Origin: Tetrapyrgos nigripes
Taxonomy: Eukaryota > Basidiomycota > Agaricomycetes > Agaricales > Campanellaceae
Direction of reading: 5' to 3'
Length of the DNA stretch: 64,000 bases
Assembly (NCBI GenBank): GCA_013368315.1
Contig: JAACJM010000106.1
Location: 124,001 to 188,000 of the forward strand
Shown here piece by piece: positions 10,278-20,440 of the stretch. The stretch's first letter is position 1. The number at the start of each line of letters is the position of its first letter. The notes under the pieces are model-generated. The model saw nothing but the letters and a program-made list of their open reading frames with translations. It had not been told where the DNA came from and made no database searches. The translations under genes and the position numbers were made by a program.

Positions 10278-12770
10278 GTGGAGTCTCTCTTGCAGTCCAT
10301 ACTTCCACCCATTCAGCCTAATTCTTTCCCCTCAGGCAGTGTCCCAGCTGGTTTCTTTACTTCAAATCTCTCTTTTGGCGCTTTATCTCTCACTCTTCCT
10401 CTACTGTCCACTCATGGTTGTACATTGTTCACCTCTTCCCCTCCACCCAATACAATATGCCCACCTAAAAGCAGTACTACTACCCCGCCTTCTACTTATC
10501 CCTTACCCCATTCACCTACTGACAAAAGCAGTACCGCACCTCGTCCTCTCACTCTGTCATCTATTTATTCATATATGAATAAATCTTTCTGTAAAATGTA
10601 CAATTTCTTCACCTCATTTTCAACTTGTATTCCTGTCTTCTCTGGTTCCCGCTCTCTATCCACACCCAATTCTCCCTGTAGCTATCCTTCCCCAAACCCT
10701 GCCATTGCTCCATCTGTTCCCCATACAAACACATCTTATGCCTCCTCTTCATCATTCACTGACACTTCTACCACTATTGCCAATCCACTGCCTTCATGTA
10801 TCTCTACAGTGCCATCATGGACATATGACAGCAACTCTAGCCACCCCGATTTCTCTAAGATGTTGGAAAACATTGATGTATTCTTCATACAAGAAACACA
10901 CTGCTACCTACATGACAACATCCCCACCCCTGATGGCTTCATTGCATATACTCAAAGTCGTCCTTGGTCTGACTTGGCCTTTCCATGGGACAGTGTCGCT
11001 ACATTACTTCGCTCCACACTTAATGCATGTGTTTGTGATGATTTCACATCTCCCCTTCCCAAAATGGGTTTCGCACAGGGCATCGTACACACAACAACAC
11101 ATTTGTCTTGCGCTCCCTGATTGAATGTGCACGAGCCCGAGGTGAGACCCTCTTCACTGTGTTTGTTGATATTTCCAATGCATTCCCCTCAACTAACCAC
11201 AACACCTTATGGAATCGCCTTGAGGACCTTGGCCTCACTGGCATCTACTATGACTGCCTCTGTAATCTCTACCAAGACATGCGTTGCGATGTCTCCGAAG
11301 ACTTTGAGGCCAGCTCAGGTGTTCTCATGCTTCACCATTATTATGGAATCTCTACCTATCCACCTTCCAACTCTCCCCTCATCCTGATGACATCACACTT
11401 GCCAGAACTACCATCTCTCATCTGGAACATGCCAACAACATGGTAATCATCTCCTGTTCAGCTGCTGGCCTACAACATCATCTCAATGAGCTTGCAGACT
11501 GGTGCTACAACAATTTCCTCGCTCTGAGTCCTTCCAAATCAGAAGTTATGATATTTGGAGACTCTCGCCAGACAGTTGGTCAGCTACGTGGGTCAGACCC
11601 AATCACCTATATCTGTGGCATTCCACCACCCCCTTATGCTTTTACTGTCAATGGCGAAGCTTTGAAACTGACAGATAGTTTCAAATATGTAGGTATCACC
11701 TTCTGTTCCACTGAAGGTGATATATTTGCTTGTCTCTACAATGACAAAGCCAAGGCTGCTATCGTCTCCTCCCATGGCATCCTGGGCACAAAACACCTGG
11801 CTGGCCATGGCTATATCCCTCCCAAATCAGTGAAAACTCTATATACCGCTCTTGTAGATTGCCACCTGATTTTTGGCTGTGAAGTTACACTCGATGTAAC
11901 TAACACTGCTCATCCCCTCTTCCACCACTCTTTACTGAGACTGGCATCCATCCTCTCCCTGCACATCGAGCTATTCTCGCCCTCTCCTTCCTAAAATACA
12001 TCATGGAAATGCCTGCCACCAAACTACCTCACATTGTTCTCAATGCCCTCCTAGACCTGCGATCTAGAAATCTTTTATGTTGGCTGGGCAACCTTGACTT
12101 TGTCCTTTGTGTGCTGCCTCATCCTCCTGACTCTGCAGGTGTCTTCCTACCCCCAAACAATTACCTCTCACCTGTGCAGATAGACATCGTTATTAATGAC
12201 GTAAAATGATCCTCTAGCTCATATCTTCTTCACCTACTTCACAACTTCAGCCATTTAACTCTGCTTTGCAACCGGACTGAACCAACAGACCCAGCAGCCA
12301 ACGCCAACACAAAGCCCTCTTCACCTGTCATCTTACTTCGCCATTACCTCCTTCGTGTCCACCACCATTGTCATCGTATCACAATCACTCGCCTTCTCTG
12401 TGGCAATGTCTCACCTCTTGTATTTTGCTGTGTGCCAGGAAGAACACCTTGCATGGAAGACGATCCCACCAACAGACTCTGCTGTTTTTGCCATAAATCA
12501 TATGAAACCCCTGAACATGTCATCATCCAATGGCCCTACCTTCCCCAAATTGTCACCTTGCAGTCATCATTCATGGTGAGCCTGGGTATCGACCCTCTTG
12601 CCCACCGCTCCAATCAACATGCTTTTGAGCTTCTATGTTGCTGGATCTTTAACTGGAACCTTGTTCCTGACACTGCGAAGCTGCTGCATGACATCATCAT
12701 CATCTGGAAGAACAGGTGTGGGATACCCCACCTCGACGAAACCTGGGAGAACGAACATGAACAGGAGTGT
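10278..12770 (+). pseudogene. LINE copy 1 ORF2 (EN fragment fused to RT)
   Basis: Endonuclease N-terminus: PSWTYDSNSSHPDFSKM and IDVFFIQETHCY (10810-10900), the N/E active-site blocks of the exonuclease-endonuclease-phosphatase fold. After ~11050 the sequence is RT: TGHRTHNNTFVLRSLIE and FVDISNAFPSTNHNTLW (11070-11220), then LALSPSKSEVMIFGD (11515-11565). The catalytic A-D-D seen in copy 2 is A-N-N here (codons at 11434-11439). The C-terminus has CCFCHKSYETPEHVIIQW (12480-12530), a decayed CCHC, and GIPHLDETWENEHEQ. Multiple frameshifts. Confidence 0.85.
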
Positions 12771-13200
12771 CTGCCTTTCCCTTCTACCTTGCCTTTACTT
12801 CCTCATTCTTACTCTCTCCCTGCTATTCTCTGGCCTTTATTCTTCTTTCTTTTATTCCTTTTTCTCTTACTTTTCTCTCTTTTTTCTATGTATGTATCTT
12901 ACTTTTTTCCTCTCTTTTGCTCATTTCTTGGCTCTTAACCATTTTCTCAGCTCTTGACTATGTACTTACTGCATCTGTGTATGTACCATATGTGCCCTGC
13001 TCTGACCCTTCACATTGAGACCCATGTCTCCTGTCTCTGTGCCACCCTATAGTGCTTCAAGGTGGTAGACGGTCTACCCTGGTATTCTCCAGGACATTGC
13101 CCCTATTGCCTTGTTGCTTGCCCCACTGAATCAGCAATTGGTTCCATGGTTAGCTACTTCACACGTCATATATTGATATAAAAGTACCAGTAGCTAGTCC

Positions 13201-13232
13201 GGTAGCAGTGTAACCTATCTATCTATCTATCT
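13201..13232 (+). repeat. (CTAT)n tail at LINE copy 1 3' end
   Basis: Four to five CTAT units follow the conserved GTAGCTAG..CGG 3' terminus. LINE copy 2 ends in a (TC)n run at the same place, so this family seems to carry simple-repeat rather than poly(A) tails. Confidence 0.6.
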
Positions 13233-13236
13233 GTAT

Positions 13237-14714
13237 TTGAAGGAACTTCAAGAAGTCCAAAGGAAGTCTGAACACGTTGCGAACAAGTTGCAACTCATAC
13301 TCTCTTCTCTTCCATCCTATCCATCAGTAAGGGACTCCTTTAATTCTTCATCTTGTGTACTAACAGACAGCTCGCCTACAGGTTTATCGAATACAACATC
13401 TTCTCTTCAACGTGCCTGCTGAACACGAGAACCCTCAAGGTCAAGGAATTTTATGCCGACGTCCCCCCATATGCTACCCTCTCTCACTATCCTCTCTCAT
13501 ACTTGGGAGAAGGAGGTCACATTCCAGGATATCCAGAACCTCCAGGCTGCCAGATGAAAAACCGGCTACAACAAAGTGCTTAATGCCTGCCTGCATGCTC
13601 AGCACTATCACTTTGATTGGATATGGATAGACTCGTGCTGCATCAACAAAGAGAGCAGCACAGAGCTTTCAATTCCATGTACCAATACTAGTATGCAGAC
13701 GCTATAGTCTGCTATGTCTACCTCTTCAATGTTTCCACCCAGTATCATCCTCGGGATCCCAAATCTTCCTTTAGCAACAGCAGATGGTTCTGAGAGATTG
13801 GACATTACAAGAACTACTCGCACCTTCATTTGTGGTGTTCTTGGATCAGAACTGGGCAAGGGGGTCTGGGCCAGAGAATCCTGTACCAGGGCTAGGTAGG
13901 TTCCCTGGCGAAGCCCTTAAATATTTTTTTTTTACCAACTAATTTGGAGCTGGAAAGCATGCTGGCGGGTGTCAATCTGGTGAGCTGTGAAGTTAAACAC
14001 ATAAATATATGCTTACCAGATGTTTTATGACAATTACGCAGTATCTCTGAGCGCGAGCCGGGTAAGGTTCCGACTGTCCTGCAAAGCACGAGACTTGAGG
14101 TCATGTGCACATACTATATTTGGCAGGTAAACTTGTGTGCTTACCTTATATAGAAGGTAAGGTAGGTTCCTTGACCGAGGCACTAAATTTTTTTCTGACC
14201 CCCTTGGAACTGGGCGAAGATAGGAACGAGATGGAGCTTGCGAGACGTTGTCTCTGCAGTTACTTCCATTCCAGTGCAGGTTTTCAATGGACGCGATCTC
14301 GAGAAGTATAATGTCACCCAAAGGATGTCCTGGACGGCACTGAGGAAGACCACGAGGGCAGAGGACAAGGCATATTGTTTGATGGGACTTTTTGATGTTA
14401 GCATGTCACCGGTCTATGGAGAAGGTTGTGCAAAGGCTTTCATGCGGTTACAGCAGGAAATCATCAAAGTCTCTGTATGTGTTGCTTCTGAAGAGTCACC
14501 CTACGAGTCACTTGATGTCTCCCTTTATTCCACCACGACCTTTCTCTTTCCAACAGAACCTCCCTTATTCCCACCTTGTCCTTTATTACCCAAAGCAGCA
14601 CTATCACTTTCGAGCACAGCGTCTGGCGTCATAGACTGGATGGCTCCGTCTCCCATCACTGGCATTGGTTCAGATGGACCCAAGCTTAAAGGGCCCAGCT
14701 CAAGCTCCATATAG
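13237..14714 (+). pseudogene. HET (heterokaryon incompatibility) domain protein remnant
   Basis: N-terminal HET blocks: LLNTRTLKVKEFYADVPPYA then LSHTWEKEEVTFQDIQNLQ (13415-13545), FDWIWIDSCCINKESSTELS (13612-13672), IVCYVYLFNVSTQYHPRD (13706-13757). C-terminal block: RMSWTALRKTTRAEDKAYC, LMGLFDV, YGEGCAKAFMRLQQEI (14310-14470). These are the conserved order of the fungal HET domain, which mediates nonself-recognition cell death. A small duplication of CTCTCACTATC around 13486 causes a frameshift, an in-frame stop follows the DIQNLQAAR block, and two copies of a dispersed repeat (13892-13960, 14155-14215) lie inside. Not functional as read. Confidence 0.85.
13892..14215. repeat. Two copies of a GGTAGG...AAATTTTTT repeat inside HET gene
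   Basis: Segments near 13892-13945 and 14155-14210 share the pattern GGTARGGTAGGTTCC, then a GARG..ACTAAAT(T)n block. Related blocks occur at 52869-52925 and 53136-53195. The sequence between them is noncoding and absent from the HET domain as known. Confidence 0.5.
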
Positions 14715-15230
14715 AGGCCCATGCTCTGGATTGTCTGACCTGAGGCTGGAACAATACTCATTGTACCTCCTGGGAGAGGATCAAGGGGAAAGTGGTCGTC
14801 ATCCATCCGCAGTCCAGGCCATGATCCCAGTGGCCCTGGCTTGACCCCGGACCAACGAGGGCCAGACACAGCTACTGACCCTGGCCTGGCCCAGCCTTTA
14901 AGTTCCGGGTCGAGGGTCAAGCATTGGAGAAGAGGCTGACCCGGGGGTCCACCCCCTTGGACCTTGCCTGTCGGTATGACCTAGTTCGGTCGCTTTAAAT
15001 GGTCATTATAAATATTCTGATGTAATTCTATACGTAGCTTCAACTCCTTCCTGGAACCCGCCCTATCATATTGTACACATACACATGCACGAAATGCTCA
15101 TCAACGTTAATGCTGCAACGCCTACGCCTACGCAACGCAACGCATCGAAGCCCCGCTTACAACACCGACACGTCTATACGTCTACACATCTACACACACC
15201 CCCCCCCCCCCCCCCCACCACCAATATGCT
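14715..15230. other. Intergenic, with a C-homopolymer
   Basis: No coding signal. Contains a GC-rich block (14810-14970) and an uninterrupted C run of about 18 at 15199-15216 that is likely length-variable. Confidence 0.4.
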
Positions 15231-15466
15231 AGTGCAGGCCGCGGTATACAGCGGCAGGTACGAGTCCTCATCCTCTTGCACAAAATCAATTGAACGATCG
15301 ACTCTGAAGAGATCCTAGGCTCTGGTCACTCGACGGAGAATTTGCGGAGAAGGTATTTGGTGCCGAGTCTGCCGTGTAAACAAAATAAGATATGTTTTCC
15401 CAGGATGCGATAAGTGCGACCATTTGACCTCACAATAAGACTCGTCCTATAAATAGGACTCGTAAC
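15231..15466 (+). repeat. Family B palindrome/TIR repeat, copy 1
   Basis: Near-perfect palindrome GCCGCGGTATACAGCGGC (15238-15255), then TIR TACGAGTCCT (15259-15268) and inverted end AGGACTCGTA (15455-15464). A diverged copy lies at 26009-26265 in the opposite orientation with the same internal order. No coding capacity. Confidence 0.7.
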
Positions 15467-15896
15467 CACATAACTGCAACTACAACACATCACGCACGCA
15501 TGCATACCGACACTGACCGACAGAACGATAGAACACGACGCCATATACGCCGATACGAAATAGGCCCCCTCGATGAGCTGTTCACGGTTCAGATTTGGAG
15601 GTGCTAGAGGAGGTACAGCGGAGGATGAGGAGTTCCAGGAGGGAGTCGGTTTGTTTTGCGAACAGTTGCAGCCCGTTTATCTTTGACTATTTGTTACTTT
15701 AGTTAGCCTTTTTGCTTTGTAACGAGCGCCCTAGATCCGTAGTCTACTTAACACTTCCGCAAACTCTTACTTCCTATATTATTTCATAAGCTCCGTACTC
15801 ATAGTATTTATACTTTGTACTTGATTCGTAGTTCCTTAGCCGAATCAACTCGAACGCTACTGCTCATAGTCTTGGAGTCCTAAGGCGCCTGGCTTC

Positions 15897-16010
15897 ACAC
15901 GCCGAAAATACAAAAATATCCGCTCGGCGGAAAGGCGTACAGAAACATCTTATATCAGTACAATAATGTCATCTATCCGTCGAGCGGATATTTTTGTCCT
16001 TTCGGCGTGT
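15897..16010. repeat. 114-bp foldback element
   Basis: Inverted arms ACACGCCGAAAATACAAAAA (15897-15916) and the complement ending TTTCGGCGTGT (to 16010); arms of about 35 bp with a few mismatches around a ~45-bp loop. Typical of a tiny MITE. Confidence 0.65.
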
Positions 16011-16698
16011 CACTCTCGAGTTTATCTCCTATTCTCGTCTCTCTTAGCCTGGTCCTTTACATGCTTCTTACCACCAGCACCGCCTCCACTACTGCCAGAC
16101 TCACGGACAACGGTCCCGATTTACTCTAAGTCATTGCTTCGCATGACAAGCTACGAGGCCCCTTTCCAAACGTCGGTGAAGGACAAGCAGAGAAATGAAC
16201 ATGCATACAAAAAATTGGCATTATTGCAATAGAGTGGTAAATGTACCAGTTGTATATCTTGGTGCTGCACAGCATCACAGACAACAAAGGGCGAAAATAA
16301 AAGACGGATGTGGATACACAAAGATTTGGTGGAAATCGGGAGCAGAACATTGGAGGGATTTGGGCGCAATGAGGGGTTCGGGGAGGAAGACAAGGACGCT
16401 GCCTTGGTTACAGTTGGTCCCAGAGCTGTTTACGATGTCAGCAGAAAGTCTCGACCGTGATGCCGGATGACTCCGAATAAGCGCTTGACGAGCGCCAGCC
16501 AATAGGGGTGGGAGTTTGAACCCGTGGAAAAAATCTAGGAGGTTTGACAGGTCGCTTGAGGACGACACTCGGCTTTAAGAGGCCTCATAACTAGCCAAAA
16601 ATAAGGCCAAATCAGCAGGCCCTTTGTAAGTAGCAGAAGGGACTGTCACAAGCCTACGATGGGCTGTGGTTCTGATTCTTAATTTAGCTCCAGACGTG
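16011..16698. other. Upstream spacer with possible family A-like ends
   Basis: TACGAGGCCCC at 16153 and GAGGCCTCATAAC near 16580 could be ends of a degraded family A repeat. Frames 16195-16470 and 16275-16568 overlap on opposite strands and have no recognisable product. Confidence 0.3.
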
Positions 16699-16706
16699 TA
16701 TATAAG
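16699..16706 (+). promoter_or_regulatory. TATA box of the P450 gene
   Basis: TATATAAG lies 85 bp upstream of the chosen ATG (16791), a normal spacing for a fungal TATA promoter. Inference from sequence and position. Confidence 0.5.
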
Positions 16707-16790
16707 TGCAGTATCGGGGTAGCGTTGTTAACTTGTTTCTCCGTTCTCTCTCCGTACCCTCTGATCTGCATCGTCATACCAGAGCCACTT

Positions 16791-19248
16791 ATGCCTACAC
16801 AATTTGAGAGCCTTGCTCTCTTTGGGATGTCTAGGCTTGCTCTGACCACAATGGTAGCAGCTGCCTTCTTCTACGCGCTCGCGTACCTCTGCTCGAGACT
16901 TCTCTTGAAGCTTCGATCACCGATGCCATACCCATACCCTCCTGGACCTCCTGCCCCAAGTCTTATTCTAGGCCATTTTGGAAGGCTGCCGATGAAGAAG
17001 CCTTGGCTCGCGTACATGGAGATGGCAAAGACGTACGGTAAGAATCTACTCGTCAACAAACGCCCTCAATTTTGTCATTATCTCACTTCTCTGTTGTATT
17101 ATAGGTGATCTGATTTACTTCAGAAGCCTTAAAGAGCACATCATCATCCTCAATTCCCACGAAGCTGCAAATGACCTTTTGGAGAAACAAGCAAGATTTA
17201 CGTCTGACAGGCCGTTTGGCTATGCGTTAGACTCATAGTTGAGTCTTGTTTCTGATGCCCTTACAGTAGACCTTCCGACTCAAGCTTAATAATTGATTGC
17301 AGCGTTGGATGGAATGATGTTGTCAGTAAGTACAGGTCATTCAAATTTTAATCGGCTTAATCAGAACCTTCTAATCGATTGCCAGCTTTGATGTGTTACT
17401 CGGATAGATGGCGAAAAGCTCGACGGACTTCTCATCAAAACTTGAGTCCAGAAGCTGTTTTGAAGTATCGTATTATCCAGGTTGAGAAAGTACATCAGTT
17501 CCTTCAGCGCCTGATTTCTTCGCCGAGTTCTGGAGAAATATTTCATCTTATTGGGAGGTGAATTCAATTTTTAACTTTCCTCCTTTTTTCTGACATCTAA
17601 TTGCATTATTGGCATGCTTTACTTCTTCAATTTACTTGTAGAGTTTCTCAATCAATCATGATGTCCGCCATCTATGGATTGAATTTAGAGATCACATCTG
17701 AATCTAAACAGGATGATACTGCTCAAGCTGCAAGGGACATAGATGATTTCGGTGATCGATTGTTACTTCCCGGAGGGAATACATATAAATCCATTCCATT
17801 CATTCATTATCTACCTTTCATCTTCCCATTTTTGCCTTTCTCGAGAATGGAGAACAGTGCCAAGACTACTTTGAAGGCTTTGAAGGATGAGCCATTCGAA
17901 GCGTCTATGAAAGCTTGGGTTAGTGTTCTTCTGTTTTATCTCTACCTTAAAAAATACTTAGATTGAAGCTGATATATATTTCCATCAGGCGTCAGGAAGT
18001 AGCTCTTCGCTGGTCGGACAGCTTGTTTCTGAAGCAAAGATTAGATATCGTGACGAGGGTAAAAGCGAGTATCTTGCTGAGATCGAGAGCATTAAGAGCA
18101 TGGGACTTACGGCTTTAGCTGGTGAGTTGCAATCACTACTTTCATTCCTTTGAAGCTAATTACTTTTCAAATGATGCGTATGGTAGCCGCAGCAGATACG
18201 GTAAGTCATCTTAGTCTGCTTTGCTTTGATTTAACAAATCATTTTGTTTCCAGACAATGTCAGCCATAGCCACATTCTTTATTGCAATGAGTCTTTACCC
18301 CCAGGCTCAGAACAAAGCCCAGGCAGAGTTGGATAGAGTTTTGGGATTTGGGAGGTTGCCCGGATTTGGCGACAGGACTTCTCTGCCCTACATGGAGGCT
18401 ATTTACAGAGAAGTAATGAGGTGGCATCCAGCGGTTCCTATTGGTATGTTTTCCTCTCCATCTTGGCAGTGGGTTTGATAAGGATCTGATCACTTATAAT
18501 ATGGCAGGAGTGACTCATAAAACGACAGAAGATATTTTATATAAGGGGTATTACATCCCAAAAGGTGAGCCTAAGTACTCAATTTTATCAATTATGTTTC
18601 TCACATTCGTGGTTAAGGTTCTGTCGTTGCTGCTAATATCTGGTATGGATCATAGGGATATGGATCTCTATCTATCCCAGAACCCAAATACTCACGGATT
18701 CCTTTGCAATTGCCAGGGCTATGGAGCGTAATCCAGTTGAACATGAAAATCCTGGTGAATTTATTCCAGAAAGGCATTTGCAGGACAATGGATCGGGTGA
18801 ACCAGAATCAAAGTCTGGATTTGGAAATGCTAGTAACATGCTAGCTTATGGATTTGGGCGAAGGTAAGAATGTGTTATTTTTGGCTCTGTTCTGTTATTA
18901 ACTGTTTGAATTTTTTAGAGTGTGTGTTGGCCGTTATTTTGCAGATGCAACTCTTTGGTGCACCATGGCTTTTGTTCTAGCTACTATGAATATCTCGAGG
19001 GATCCTACCAATTCTGCGGACGAGAGCGTTAGTGATGAGGACTTGAAGAAGAATTTGGAGGATTATTATACTGATTGGAGTTTCTGGTGAGTTTCTTCAT
19101 AGTCATCATTGATCAATCCCTCGATCATTCATTGTCTATTTTCCCTTTATGCACCAGTCATCCTAAGGAACTTCCTGGTGTAAAAGTTGTTCCACGACTT
19201 TCCAAAGAGGAATTGGAAGGTTTATTCGTTCAAGACAAGGAGACATAA
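16791..19248 (+). CDS. Cytochrome P450 monooxygenase, 13 exons, apparently intact
   Basis: Heme-thiolate oxidase expected in the ER membrane. Exons I infer: 16791-17037, 17105-17237, 17303-17325, 17386-17557, 17642-17918, 17989-18121, 18187-18200, 18254-18443, 18508-18564, 18618-18642, 18717-18863, 18919-19086, 19158-19248; total 1677 nt, 558 residues, no internal stop, all introns GT-AG. The ATG at 16791 begins MPTQFESLALFG; an in-frame ATG at 16725 would add 22 residues without hydrophobic character. Features: N-terminal membrane anchor (about residues 17-38), proline hinge PPGPPAP, I-helix AAADTT (329-334; the usual glycine is alanine), ExxR at 386-389, FIPERH, heme loop YGFGRRVCVG with axial Cys475. 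Exons 3 and 7 are only 23 and 14 nt. Substrate unknown; it resembles basidiomycete P450s of secondary metabolism. Confidence 0.93.
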
Positions 19249-20440
19249 GTATTCGCATATTTTGACAATTAATTTTTCATAACTACTACTTTTTATTTGT
19301 CTTTCTAAAATATGCTAGATGTAACCATGTATACTAGCGACCATATCAAGGCTCAGGCTCTCCAGGCTGGACTTCTCCGTTCTTGATAGCAGGATGATGT
19401 CCCCGAGTTAACATTCTATATCCGGCAAAGTATCTACAAGTGCAATGAAAAGATTCGTGAACCAATGATCAACATCGTGATGAATAAACACATATTCAGC
19501 TGCAACACTCATCGATAGTAGAATGGCAGCATCTATAACGCTCCTGGCGTATTCCTCCAATCACTCATAAGATCACAAGCAATTGCGGGCTTCAACGAGA
19601 CCACTTTCGCTATTGTTTCCAATCTGCTGCACCGACGACTGATGACTGACGATAGGGTTTCAAAAGGGGCCGTTGGTCAGCATTTACGCACTCTACTTTC
19701 ATCTTGTATTCTATTAATTACTATGTAATGACCGCTGCACAATAGTGCAAGGATTGGAGGCACATGAAAATCATGTGGTACCCGGTCAGGCAACTCTATT
19801 TTTCCACAGCCTTCTGCAGCTCGTACCTCATCCTTCCGAACTGGCCGTCAGTCATCCTGAACGTGCGGTGCCTGTATTTTAGCCTACACTCTCGATTGTT
19901 TCCTTTAATACACACATCATACATGCTGATCATCAATCTAATCGTTGACGCCTTCGCTTAATCTCGAGTAGAGAGATAAAAGAAGAATAAAAGTTCTAGC
20001 CAAACGCGGTGACCCCAAAATGGGGCCGCCCGAAAACAAATATGAATTTGGAGAAATGATGTCGAAGGGCTTACAGAGATACTGTAGATAACTACTAAGA
20101 AACTGCCTGAGCAGGGATACATTAAAAACCTCAGGGCGTCAAAAACCACATGGGAAAAATCAGCCTCAGAGGAAAAGTTGCCACTGCTAGGGGTAATACA
20201 GGGATGGATGCGGGAGGGTCACAAAAACAAGTTCCAAAGGAAATTGGAACGAGTGAAGAAATGTACATTAATAAGTACTATGTATGCCTGTATGAAAAAG
20301 GAGCAGAGAGGATAAACAGGAGGGTTGAGTCAGGGAGAGTTGTGGAGAGGATCGAGTTCTCACTGGGATCGCCAGATCACTGAAACTTGACCAGGAGACC
20401 TGACCTCCCTGACTATGTCAGATTATTGGTGTACAGGTAG
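19249..20440. other. Spacer with one dispersed-repeat fragment
   Basis: No gene recognised. 19808-19930 is a copy of the segment at 44376-44495 (shared CAGCTCGTACCTCATCC and CTGAACGTGCGGTGCCTG), here called family C. Confidence 0.5.

Larger units (their letters stand above)
8170..13232 (+). mobile_element. LINE copy 1 (APE-type non-LTR), internally deleted
   Basis: Ser/Thr/Pro-rich ORF1, ORF2 with the start of an endonuclease domain fused directly to the middle of a reverse transcriptase, a C-terminal CCHC motif, and a 3' end GTAGCTAG...CGG followed by a (CTAT)n tail at 13214-13231. It is colinear with LINE copy 2 (28179-33110) but lacks about 1.8 kb between endonuclease and RT (junction near 11050). 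A solo LTR (9098-9709) interrupts ORF1. The 5' end abuts the copia LTR. Confidence 0.88.

Noticed and set aside
17236..17302. Apparent stop codon in P450 exon 2
   Set aside because: TAG spans a GT donor; splicing 17238-17302 restores the expected G-W-N-D-V-V segment in phase.
18565..18720. Possible frameshift in the P450 C-terminal half
   Set aside because: Two introns (18565-18617 and 18643-18716) with a 25-nt exon between give a continuous ANIWAMERNP reading.
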